This document shows positions 53,036 through 61,860 of a stretch of DNA of 64,000 bases, in pieces. How positions within the stretch are numbered: the stretch's first letter is position 1; every line of letters starts with the position of its first letter. The notes under the pieces are model-generated. The model did not search any database, was not told where the DNA came from, and saw only the letters and a program-made list of their open reading frames with translations. The position numbers were made by a program, and so were the translations under genes. The DNA is from Ardenticatenaceae bacterium (lineage in GTDB: Bacteria; Chloroflexota; Anaerolineae; Promineifilales; Promineifilaceae): the NCBI GenBank assembly GCA_011525915.1, contig WYBM01000005.1, positions 62,001-126,000 on the forward strand, in the 5' to 3' direction.

Positions 53036-54685
53036 ATGACTGCAAAGAAGCAAAAGCGACAAAGGCAAAAAAAACAGGGACAACGGCCGTCATCCCCCCC
53101 TAAAACGGCCCAAAATCATGCCCATGCAGGCACGTCCCTTACCCAGGGGACCGATATGCTCCAAGAGCTGCCTGATCACACCACCGCCCGTGCCAATCGC
53201 CAGCTTTCGCTGCTGCGTGTCCAACAAACCGTAGGAAACGCCGAAGTCAGCCGGTTTTTGGCTTCGCGCCATTCACAGCCGCCCCTCACCCCCCTTTCCC
53301 CGGCTCACAGCGACGCTGTTCAGCGTTTTGGCAGTGAAGAACACCGGCAATTAGGCGCCGAAGGCTCTGGCAACACCACCCTGGATATTGACCTGGGCGA
53401 CGGCACAAAATTGACCTATGGCGAGATGGTTGCCCTGGCCGGGGATTATTTTGGCAGCATCAGTGAGATGCAAACGCTGGCGGCCACCCCTGCCGGGCAA
53501 GAAGAATTGCGCTGGGCCAGGTGGCAGGCCATGCGTGCCGGCGGCGAACCAGACGTCAGCCAGGCGGCCAAAGACCGGGTCATGGACCGCTATTACCGAT
53601 TGGCGGCCAATAATATCTCCCACTTCAGCGCCGGGGGTACCGCCCGCACTGAATACCAAAACTACCACGCCCAGGCACTGCACGAGGCATTTATGGCCGG
53701 CGCCAACGAAAATCTGGCTACCTGGGGCAGCGCCATAGCCACGGAAGCCTTTGGCAACCATTTCCTGACCGACATGTTTTCGGCCGGTCATGTTCGTACC
53801 CCACGTGCAGCCATTAGGGAATGGTACCAGAGCCATTACCCAAACTCGGTAGACCAGTTCGTGAATTACGCAGCCAACACCATTACGGAAACGATGGACA
53901 GAAATGGCGATGTTCCCTGGTATTGGCCAAACTCGTCTGTGGCCGGCCGCATTCGTGGGCGCATTCGTGATCTGGGCGGCAGCGCCATAGACAGTTTCTC
54001 GTTGGGGGACGTGGTTTCGCTGGCCTACCATGACCATGACAACGCCGCCCTGGGTGTCATTTCCGATGTTAACCCGGAGGGGCAGCCTGTCGACGGGGGC
54101 TATCACTGGACAGCCAAGGGAGATTCTCACCTGGCAGACTCACCCATCACGCGCCAGATGGCCGTGGCGGCCGTACGCACGTCGCTTAATGATCTGGAAT
54201 TGATGCGTGTGGCCGGGCAGCGGGCTACGGCCAACCAGTGTCTGAGCCCAGAAGCACTGGAAACTGAATTTCATCTGGCGCTCTCTACCGTGCAGCCTTA
54301 TGCCGCTGAAGGATATATCCCCCGTGAAGACCCAACGGCCGGCAATGCTTTTATGAGTTGGGAATGGGGGTCAATTAATCCAGAAATGCGAACAGCCATT
54401 GACACGGCCGTGAAAGGGGAGGTCGCCAACACGCTGCGCGGCAAGGCAGCCTCTGTGCCCGAAGTGATGCGGCTGAACCGGCGCGGCGGCGATGATCCTG
54501 ACGGGGCGGTGACACTGCATGTACGCCAGGCGTTTAATGCCTTCTGTGACCACCTGGGTTCTGACGGCATTGTGGCTATAGAAAACGCCATGAATACCCC
54601 TGCCTCACCCCTACCGGATGAGCAATTGGATGCCGGCATACCACTACCGGCCGGCGTGCCCGCTATGGATGCCGGTGTACCTTAA
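53036..54685 (+). CDS. Putative eCIS cargo with zinc phospholipase C-like domain, 549 aa
   Basis: The start is very basic (KKQKRQRQKKQGQR), then the shared module VQQTVGNAEVSRFLASR lies near residues 62-78. The main domain (about 105-480) has NNISHFS, YHAQALHEAFMAG, EAFGNHFLTDMFSAGHVRTP and YHDHDNAALG. The HxxxD...GH layout with spaced His resembles the zinc-dependent phospholipase C/P1 nuclease fold; this is a motif-level inference. No immunity-like gene follows. The protein ends in a Pro-rich tail with repeated DAG(I/V)P. Confidence 0.7.
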   Translation: MTAKKQKRQRQKKQGQRPSSPPKTAQNHAHAGTSLTQGTDMLQELPDHTTARANRQLSLLRVQQTVGNAEVSRFLASRHSQPPLTPLSPAHSDAVQRFGSEEHRQLGAEGSGNTTLDIDLGDGTKLTYGEMVALAGDYFGSISEMQTLAATPAGQEELRWARWQAMRAGGEPDVSQAAKDRVMDRYYRLAANNISHFSAGGTARTEYQNYHAQALHEAFMAGANENLATWGSAIATEAFGNHFLTDMFSAGHVRTPRAAIREWYQSHYPNSVDQFVNYAANTITETMDRNGDVPWYWPNSSVAGRIRGRIRDLGGSAIDSFSLGDVVSLAYHDHDNAALGVISDVNPEGQPVDGGYHWTAKGDSHLADSPITRQMAVAAVRTSLNDLELMRVAGQRATANQCLSPEALETEFHLALSTVQPYAAEGYIPREDPTAGNAFMSWEWGSINPEMRTAIDTAVKGEVANTLRGKAASVPEVMRLNRRGGDDPDGAVTLHVRQAFNAFCDHLGSDGIVAIENAMNTPASPLPDEQLDAGIPLPAGVPAMDAGVP

Positions 54686-54804
54686 CTGCCATCATAAACA
54701 ACTTCCCGGTTTTCTGGCGACAAGGCAACTGACAGCATGTACGCCATGCCCTAAGCTTATTTTGCCAACGTGCCTTTAGCCAACAGCTTGCTAAAACCAG
54801 ACTT

Positions 54805-57800
54805 ATGACTGACTTGACCGGACAGCAAATTGATCAGTACCGTATTGAAGCCCTCTTAGGAGAAGGGGGGATGGGGTCTGTCTACCGGGCACGAGATAGT
54901 CATCTGAATCGTGTGGTAGCGTTAAAGATCATGAAGCGCAGTTTGGCGCAGCAGCCAGAATTCCAACAGCGCTTTTTGCAAGAGGCCCAGGCGGCTGCCC
55001 GCCTGAAACATCCCTCTATCGTCCAGATTTACCATTTTGGCAACCGCCAGGGATTGTTCTACATGGCCATGGCCTTTGTGCCGGGGGCCACGCTGGGCGT
55101 CTACGTGCGCCGCCTGCAAGAGGCCCACCAGGTAATCCGTTTGTCGGAATCACTGGCCCTGCTGGCACAAGTGGCGGAAGCGCTGGGGTATGCTCACCGC
55201 CAGGGGGTGGTACACCGCGATGTCAAGCCAGACAACGTCTTGCTAGAACCGCTAGAACAGCCTGACCGCGAAGGCGACCCGCCCATACGCGCCGTAGTGA
55301 CAGATTTTGGCTTGGCCAAGCTGTTGGAAGGTGGTGTAGAAACCCAGACCGGCACCTTTTTGGGCACCATGCCCTATATGTCACCGGAACAATGCCGCGG
55401 CCGCCACATTGACGGCCGTTCAGATATTTACTCCCTGGGTATTTTGCTCTTCCAACTGGCCACCGGTCACCTGCCCTTTGACATCCGCACCCCAGCCGAA
55501 GCCGCTGAAAAACACATCCGGGAAACGCCACCACTGCCACATAAGATTCGCCCCGGCCTGCCGGCGGCGCTAGAAGCGATCATCCTCAAGGCCATTGCCA
55601 AACAGCCCGACGAGCGTTTTCAGACGGGTGAAGAACTGGCGCGTGTGTTACGTGAACAGGCCCGGCTGGGCGCACCGGCCATAGAAACAAATGCCCCGGA
55701 AAGTGAAGCCGCCGGTGTGGCAGCCACGGCCGTGGTGAGTCTGGTAACCCAATTAATGCCGGAATTAAGCCAGCTGGAGCCGCCGGCTGTAGATTCCAAC
55801 CTGGTCGCCCCCACCGATACCGATTACCTGATCATCCAACGCCAGGGGGCGGCAGACCAGACTGTCACTCTAGCGCAGACAAAACTGACTATCGGCCGTT
55901 CAAAGGAGAATGACATTGTGCTGGACGCGCCGGGTGTTTCCCGGCAGCATGCGCGCCTGGAACGTACCACCAGCGGCTGGCAACTGCTGGACACCGGCAG
56001 CAGCAATGGCACCTTTGTGAAGAGCAGCCAGCTTTTACCTAATATTCCAGAACCATGGGAGCCGGGGCAGGTAGCCCGGCTGGGCCCTTATTTCATTCGC
56101 TGGCAGCCGGCCGCGGGCACGGCCGTGGCCCAATGGTCACACACCATACGCGCCGGGCAGAGCGGCGTTACCCAGATTTTGAGCATGGATGGGCAGCTGG
56201 GCATCATGGTCAACCCCACCCACACCGATGTGACGCCCGGTGGCCGGGCTGAGGTGCAGGTAGAGCTGTTTAACCAGGGCGTGCTGGTAGATCATTTTGA
56301 ACTGCGCCTGGCTGGGCTGCCAGCCGAGTGGATAACCTTAACGCCGGAGCCCGTACAGTTGATGCCCGGTGGTCACGCCGCCCTGCCGTTTACAATACAT
56401 CCCCCACGTGACAGCAGCGCCCGTGCTGGCCGCCATCCTTATGAGCTCAACATTTTTTCCGCTTCTACCAAACAGAAAGTGGCCACGATTAATGGCAGTG
56501 TCACCGTGGCGCCCTTTGCCCGGTTTGTGGTGGAGGCGCAGCCCACCCAGTTGGTGAATAGGGGCGTCTGCCGCGTCACCATACACAATCAAGGCAACAG
56601 CCCGGCCACGGTAGGGGTGCAGGCGAGGGACACCGCCAATGCGCTCCTGTTCTCAGGTGAACAAAGCGCCCTGACCATCCCTTCGGGCCAGGTGGCCGAG
56701 GCGTTATTGGGCGTACAGCCAAAGACCCGGCCATTCACCGGCCGGGTGCGCGCCTATTCGTTTCAGGTACAGGTGCAGACAAGCACCACCGACAGCGAGC
56801 GCAAACAGGGCGTCATTGAAGTCAGGCCACGTTTTCCCTCGTGGGCGGTGGCTTTGGTTCCGGTCATGGGCCTGCTGCTTTGCCTGAGCCTGGCTTTGGG
56901 CGGGCGGGCATACCTGGGTTACAACGTCGGGATGCAACAAACGGCCACGGCCGTGGCTGCCCAAACAGCTGCCGCCCAGGGCACGGCCGTAGCCCAGGCA
57001 AATAGTGACGCCCAGGCCACGCTGGCCGCCAACGATGACGACGGCGACGGCCTGAGCAACCAGGCCGAGGCGCAGTTGGGCACCAACCCCGCCAATCCAG
57101 ATACCGATGGCGACGGCCTGTTGGATGGTGAAGAACAAATGTGGGGAGCCAATCCCCTGGTGTTTGACAGTGACGGAGACACACTGTCAGACGGCCGTGA
57201 AGTTCATGAAATAGGCTCCAGCCCCATCAATCCAGATACCGATGGCGACGGCCTGCCGGACAACGTAGACCCTGACCCTGGCCAACTGCCAACGCCAACG
57301 CCCCTGCCCACCAATACACCGCCGCCCAGCGCCACGCCGCCACCCACGGCCCCACCGCAAGATACGGCCACCCCACTGCCTACCGACACGCCCTCGCCCA
57401 CCCCCACACCTACCATCCCCATCCTGATCGTAACCCTTGTGCCCACCCCAGACATTCCTATTGAAAACCCAGACTGTATTACCTACAACCCGGAAAATCT
57501 GACCATCGTCGATGAGGGAGCCAATGGTTGGTTGTTATCTGATGGCACCTCACGGATGAAACTGCTAGATAATCAGGCTGACGCCCAGAAGGCGCTGGCC
57601 TTAGCCCAACGGCATACGCTGCAATGTTTTATTGGCCGGGGCAACACCCGGTCCAACCGGGCGAGTTATATTGTGCAATATTGGGCCGGCGATTCCGGCC
57701 TAAACACCCTTATCGCCAACGAAGACTGCATCAATTACAACGAGAACACGCTAAGCATTGTGGATTTGGGTGCAGATGGCTGGCGCCTGACCGATGGCAC

Positions 57801-57942
57801 ATCTGCTATGGAAATATTGGACAACGCCGATGATGCCAACGATGCGCTGCTGCTGGCGCAAGCTTACAGTGAACAATGTTTTATTGGCCGGGGTAACACC
57901 CGGTCCAACCGCTTGAGTTACATCTTGCAATATTGGAAATAA
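54805..57942 (+). CDS. Ser/Thr kinase-FHA fusion with membrane helix and tandem C-terminal domains, 1045 aa
   Basis: Kinase domain at about residues 8-270 (LGEGGMGSVYRARD, HRDVKPDNVLL, DFGLAKL, MPYMSPEQCRGR). FHA domain at about 345-425 (LTIGRSKENDIVL, VSRQHARLE, DTGSSNGTF). Two Ig-like modules precede a helix near 680-705. Outside the membrane come Asp-rich TSP3-type calcium loops (DDDGDGLSNQAEAQLGTNP), a Thr/Pro linker and two copies of a roughly 70-residue domain with NLTIVDEGANGW and CFIGRGNTRSNR. All kinase residues look intact. It overlaps the next toxin gene (TAATG). Confidence 0.88.
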   Translation: MTDLTGQQIDQYRIEALLGEGGMGSVYRARDSHLNRVVALKIMKRSLAQQPEFQQRFLQEAQAAARLKHPSIVQIYHFGNRQGLFYMAMAFVPGATLGVYVRRLQEAHQVIRLSESLALLAQVAEALGYAHRQGVVHRDVKPDNVLLEPLEQPDREGDPPIRAVVTDFGLAKLLEGGVETQTGTFLGTMPYMSPEQCRGRHIDGRSDIYSLGILLFQLATGHLPFDIRTPAEAAEKHIRETPPLPHKIRPGLPAALEAIILKAIAKQPDERFQTGEELARVLREQARLGAPAIETNAPESEAAGVAATAVVSLVTQLMPELSQLEPPAVDSNLVAPTDTDYLIIQRQGAADQTVTLAQTKLTIGRSKENDIVLDAPGVSRQHARLERTTSGWQLLDTGSSNGTFVKSSQLLPNIPEPWEPGQVARLGPYFIRWQPAAGTAVAQWSHTIRAGQSGVTQILSMDGQLGIMVNPTHTDVTPGGRAEVQVELFNQGVLVDHFELRLAGLPAEWITLTPEPVQLMPGGHAALPFTIHPPRDSSARAGRHPYELNIFSASTKQKVATINGSVTVAPFARFVVEAQPTQLVNRGVCRVTIHNQGNSPATVGVQARDTANALLFSGEQSALTIPSGQVAEALLGVQPKTRPFTGRVRAYSFQVQVQTSTTDSERKQGVIEVRPRFPSWAVALVPVMGLLLCLSLALGGRAYLGYNVGMQQTATAVAAQTAAAQGTAVAQANSDAQATLAANDDDGDGLSNQAEAQLGTNPANPDTDGDGLLDGEEQMWGANPLVFDSDGDTLSDGREVHEIGSSPINPDTDGDGLPDNVDPDPGQLPTPTPLPTNTPPPSATPPPTAPPQDTATPLPTDTPSPTPTPTIPILIVTLVPTPDIPIENPDCITYNPENLTIVDEGANGWLLSDGTSRMKLLDNQADAQKALALAQRHTLQCFIGRGNTRSNRASYIVQYWAGDSGLNTLIANEDCINYNENTLSIVDLGADGWRLTDGTSAMEILDNADDANDALLLAQAYSEQCFIGRGNTRSNRLSYILQYWK

Positions 57943-60900
57943 TGAGTAAGGAACAACAGGGACAGCAAAAACAGAAGAGCCAGCAAGCGCAGAGGCCGTC
58001 TCCCCTGCAGGAAACCGCCTCTGCTGCCGAACTGGCGCCTGTCCTCACGGCGCTGCAAACCCCTGAGCAGTTCCAGGCACTGCCCCCCCATGCCGCTACC
58101 CATCCCATTCGCCAGGCCACGCTGCTGCAAATGCAGCACAAGTACGGAAACGCCTACGTGCAGCGCTTTTTAGCCCAAACGAACCAGGCTCATGGGCAAG
58201 ATTCACCGGATACAGAGCCCGATACGGTCGAAGAAGCAGATTTTTTAGACGCCGGGCCACCGACGCTGCTTCCCTTCCCGCCGCCGCTTCCTGGTGACAA
58301 CGGCGCCGCCAATGGCACAAACGGAGCCACCACCATACAACGCCAGGAAGAAAACCCACCGCCGCCGCCCTCAACAACAGGACCACCACCGGCGGCCAGT
58401 GCGCCGCCAGAAGCGCCGCCACCCCCACAGGGGGGGCAACCAACAGCGGCCGGCACGGTCACCCCGCCTGCCCCCAACACCCCATCTGGCAACGGGCCGG
58501 TTCAATCTTCACCCACGCAGACGCCAGGGCCCGGTCCGGCCACCCCCGCCAGCGTCCCGGCGGCGCCCGCCAGCGCCCCGACGACGGAGGCGGCCGCCTC
58601 TGGCGGAGAAGTGGCCGTGGCCTTTTCTAGCTTTGTTGAACGGACAAACGCCAAGAAACAAGCCATTACGGCCAACGCCGAAACACGCAAGCAAGAGATG
58701 CTGGCCCGCGTGGAGACACAAAAACAACAGGCGGGGGAACGCCTGCAGGCAGAGTTAACCCGCCTGGAAGATAGTCGTACAGAAACTTTAGCCCAAATTC
58801 GGGAGACGGCCGAGAGCCGCCGTGCCGAAATAACCACCCGGCGTGATGCGGCCCTGGAAAATATCCGCAGTGCGGCCGAAACAGAACTGCAAAACCTGCA
58901 GCAACGCCTGACAGAACGGCAAAGCGCCGTGCGCCAGGCCGCCGCCGCCAAAGCCACGGCCGCCCGGGAAGCGGGTGAGTCAGAAGCGCAGCGTGCATTG
59001 GATGACAGCGCCGACAAGGCCGCATCTGCCAGAACGCTGGCGGCCAATGCCCCCTCCGATGTTCAGGGCGAGGCGTCACAGATGGCCAACGAGGCCGCAG
59101 CCAGAATCACCAGCACCGGCAGCGATATTGCCCGCACAGCCCGCCAGGACGGCCAGCAATTGGCAGACAAGTTCCAAAGGGAGGGCGACGAAGCCGCCAA
59201 CGGCTTCGTGGAGGTTTATGATCGGGGTCAGCAGAACATCCTGCAAATTCGGGATGAGGCCCTGCCAGACATCCATGAGTTGGTGCGTGAAAATATCAAC
59301 CAGATCAACACGGCCGAGCAAGACGCCGTTCGGGAAGTGGAGCAAGGTTACCAACAGGCACGGCAGCAGTTAGAAGACCTGTTACCGGCCACGGAGGCGG
59401 CGCTGGACGAAGCCGGCCAAACGGCCGTGGCTCAGGTAGACGAAAACACGCAGCGGGTGATGACCTTTATCGATGAACGTGTCAACTTCCTGAGCAGTGA
59501 CATTGGCATCTTCCCTGATGAGCTGATTCTGGAGAATATTGCCGCGGCCGACACGGAAATTGACAACACGATTGGGCAATGTGAGCAGAGCCTGGCCGAA
59601 ATATCCACAGCCCTAGATGATTCTTTGCAAACGGTGACCGACACGGCCGTGCAAGAAGCGGCCAACCAGATCGACCAGGTAACCGACCCCATCCAGCAGA
59701 CAGGGACCGATTTTGCCTCTTATGCCGGGGAGATTACCACCAGCACAATAGACCAAATAGCCCAGGCAGAATCAGAGAGCCGTACCGCCATGCAGCAGGT
59801 TGTCAGCGATGTAGACACAGAACTGGCGGCAAAAGTGCGCGAATGTGATGCAGAGTGGGAGCAAAAACTCCGGGATGGCATTCAGGAAATCAGCCGCAAA
59901 GTGTCTGACAGCCTGGCAGAACAGGCCGCTCTCCTGACAGAAGCCTCTGGTCAGGTTAATGATTTAATCGCTGAAGCAGCGCGGCAGGAAGACCAGAGCA
60001 TTCTGGGGCAGATATGGGAGGGTATTGCCGGCTTCTTTTCCGGCCTTTGGGACAAACTGGTTGACCTGTTTAACGTCATTGTAGACAACATCGGTATTAT
60101 TTTACTCGTTGTGCTGGTTGTCTTGGCCGTTATCCTGATCATCGCCGCTATTTTAGTGTTTGCCGGCGTCTTTGCCACGTTGGGGGCCGCCTTGGCCGCC
60201 ATTTTTGCCGTCATCGGCAAAATCTTGCTGGTCATTGGCATCATTATGGCCGTGGTGGCTATTGTGGTGTTGATCATTACGGCCGTGCGTGTCTTCAGCG
60301 ATGACTCCCTTTCTATCCGTGAAAAATGGCACGCCATCGGGTATGCCTTTGGCGACGTCCTCTTGTCATTAGTGGAGATTTTTGCCGCGCTCAAATTTAT
60401 TGGTCTGCTCGGCCGGCTGCTGGGCATTGCCAGAGGGCCAACAGAACTGCTCAGCCTGATCAGAAGAGCCGGTGGCATTGTTAAACTGATGCAATTATTG
60501 GAGAGAGTAGACAACGTGGCTGACCTTATCAAGCTGTTAGACAAGGTCGGTGATGCTGCCAAACTCATCCAACTGCTGGACAAGGTGGGTGACGTTGCCC
60601 AACTGCTGCAACTGCTAGACAAAGTGGGTGATGCCAGCCAGCTCCTGCGATTGTTAGACAAAGTAACTGACGCCGCCCAGTTATTGCAGCTGCTGGACAA
60701 AGTCAGTGATACTGGCCAGCTGCTGCGGTTGTTAGACAAAGTTGAAGATGCCGGGCAGCTTCTGCAATTGCTGGACAAAGTCACTGACGTTAACCGCCTT
60801 TCTCAACTTCTTGATGATGTTGGTGACGCCAATTTGTTGCTGCGCTTGCTGAACGCATTGGAAGATTCGAACATCGAACATCTTCCCGGCTTGTTACAAC

Positions 60901-61439
60901 AGATCAGGCGCTATGGCCTGACGCCTGATGATTTGCTCAATATTCTGGAAGAAGCAAAACAGGCGCGCAGCGCCGGCGTGCCCATAGGCATACCGGAGGA
61001 GCTCTTCATTCAGGCAGCCCAACAGGCCAGAGCCATTGCTGCCGGCTTGCCGTATGGCGACGATATTGTCATCCAGGGCAGCCGGGTGCGCGGGTACAGC
61101 CTGGACTGGGTAGATGGTGTGTTGCAGCCAGTTATCAAACAAGTTCCCCCCGTGGGCGCTGGAACAGATGTTGATGTGGCCGTCAGAGTGTCTCAGGACG
61201 TTTTTGAACAGGCTATTCGGCGCAGTTTTGGCTCGGCGGCCCCGGGGTCAGCCAAGGCCAGAACCATGGAAACAGCTATCGAACAAGGCCGAATTTTTGC
61301 TGGTGATGCCAGGCCCAATCTTCGTTCTATACGAAGAGCCATTGCCAGTGCCCTGGGCATACCTGAAAATCAAGTGCAAGTGACACTTGTCAATATTGGC
61401 GGTAGTTTTGATTCTACACCGTCTATCCCACTTAGATGA
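57942..61439 (+). CDS. Polymorphic toxin-like eCIS cargo with C-terminal nucleotidyltransferase-like domain, 1165 aa
   Basis: N-terminal shared module (ETASAAELAP, then LLQMQHKYGNAYVQRFLAQ, residues about 27-80), Pro-rich linker to about 225, long Ala/Glu/Gln coiled coil to about 690, and strongly hydrophobic helices at about 705-785. Nine to ten 13-residue LLDKVxDxxQLLx repeats come next (about 851-975). The C-terminal 125 residues contain IVIQGSRVRGY and GTDVDVAVRV, the GS...DxD signature of nucleotidyltransferase-fold toxins, with GSAKARTME and a final GGSFDSTPSIPL as in Rhs-type toxin tips. A small gene 15 nt downstream is the likely immunity gene. Confidence 0.78.
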   Translation: MSKEQQGQQKQKSQQAQRPSPLQETASAAELAPVLTALQTPEQFQALPPHAATHPIRQATLLQMQHKYGNAYVQRFLAQTNQAHGQDSPDTEPDTVEEADFLDAGPPTLLPFPPPLPGDNGAANGTNGATTIQRQEENPPPPPSTTGPPPAASAPPEAPPPPQGGQPTAAGTVTPPAPNTPSGNGPVQSSPTQTPGPGPATPASVPAAPASAPTTEAAASGGEVAVAFSSFVERTNAKKQAITANAETRKQEMLARVETQKQQAGERLQAELTRLEDSRTETLAQIRETAESRRAEITTRRDAALENIRSAAETELQNLQQRLTERQSAVRQAAAAKATAAREAGESEAQRALDDSADKAASARTLAANAPSDVQGEASQMANEAAARITSTGSDIARTARQDGQQLADKFQREGDEAANGFVEVYDRGQQNILQIRDEALPDIHELVRENINQINTAEQDAVREVEQGYQQARQQLEDLLPATEAALDEAGQTAVAQVDENTQRVMTFIDERVNFLSSDIGIFPDELILENIAAADTEIDNTIGQCEQSLAEISTALDDSLQTVTDTAVQEAANQIDQVTDPIQQTGTDFASYAGEITTSTIDQIAQAESESRTAMQQVVSDVDTELAAKVRECDAEWEQKLRDGIQEISRKVSDSLAEQAALLTEASGQVNDLIAEAARQEDQSILGQIWEGIAGFFSGLWDKLVDLFNVIVDNIGIILLVVLVVLAVILIIAAILVFAGVFATLGAALAAIFAVIGKILLVIGIIMAVVAIVVLIITAVRVFSDDSLSIREKWHAIGYAFGDVLLSLVEIFAALKFIGLLGRLLGIARGPTELLSLIRRAGGIVKLMQLLERVDNVADLIKLLDKVGDAAKLIQLLDKVGDVAQLLQLLDKVGDASQLLRLLDKVTDAAQLLQLLDKVSDTGQLLRLLDKVEDAGQLLQLLDKVTDVNRLSQLLDDVGDANLLLRLLNALEDSNIEHLPGLLQQIRRYGLTPDDLLNILEEAKQARSAGVPIGIPEELFIQAAQQARAIAAGLPYGDDIVIQGSRVRGYSLDWVDGVLQPVIKQVPPVGAGTDVDVAVRVSQDVFEQAIRRSFGSAAPGSAKARTMETAIEQGRIFAGDARPNLRSIRRAIASALGIPENQVQVTLVNIGGSFDSTPSIPLR
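60495..60872 (+). repeat. 39-bp tandem repeat coding LLDKVxDxxQLLQ
   Basis: Nine units of 13 residues plus a partial tenth (LLDKVGDAAKLIQ, LLDKVGDVAQLLQ, LLDKVGDASQLLR and so on). DNA units have diverged at third positions, so the repeat is kept at protein level. Confidence 0.88.
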
Positions 61440-61454
61440 TCACAGGAGGCTCTC

Positions 61455-61832
61455 ATGTCTATTGACCTGGCTTGTGTGATTTATGCCGATGCCGAAGAAC
61501 CTAAACTCACAGAAATAGTGCAACAGTTATGGCCTGCCAATAGTTTTCCGTTATATGTCTATAACAACGAAATCGAAATTCTCAAAAATTTAGATTTTGA
61601 CGTGGTAAGACGGCAGCAGTTCCCTGATGGCTTTTTACATTTCCGCTTACGTGTGGAGATTTTTCCTGATGAGTCAAAAAATATCTCTTTAGAAAACCAA
61701 CTTACCATGATCTCTGCTCTCCTTAACCATCTCTGGTCACAAAACATTCCGGCCGTGGCCGCTTGTGACTATGAAGATCAGTTACCAGAGAATGGCGGCT
61801 ATAAAAGCCGTCAGATTCCCTGGACGACATGA
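61455..61832 (+). CDS. Probable immunity protein for the upstream toxin, 125 aa
   Basis: Small acidic soluble protein without signal peptide or membrane helix: LACVIYADAEEPKLTEIVQQ, FPLYVYNNEIEILKNLDFDV, FPDGFLHFRLRVEIFPDESK. ACAGGAGG lies just before the ATG, 15 nt after the toxin stop. Size, charge, cytoplasmic location and place directly behind a toxin tip are the usual features of immunity genes in polymorphic toxin systems. The family itself is not recognised, so this rests mainly on context. Confidence 0.65.
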   Translation: MSIDLACVIYADAEEPKLTEIVQQLWPANSFPLYVYNNEIEILKNLDFDVVRRQQFPDGFLHFRLRVEIFPDESKNISLENQLTMISALLNHLWSQNIPAVAACDYEDQLPENGGYKSRQIPWTT

Positions 61833-61860
61833 GTGATCGCTTGTACGGCTAAACAACATC

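Noticed and set aside
57942..61439. Tape measure protein assignment
   Set aside because: The coiled coil and hydrophobic segments would fit, but the shared cargo head, the toxin-like tip and the following small gene fit a toxin better.
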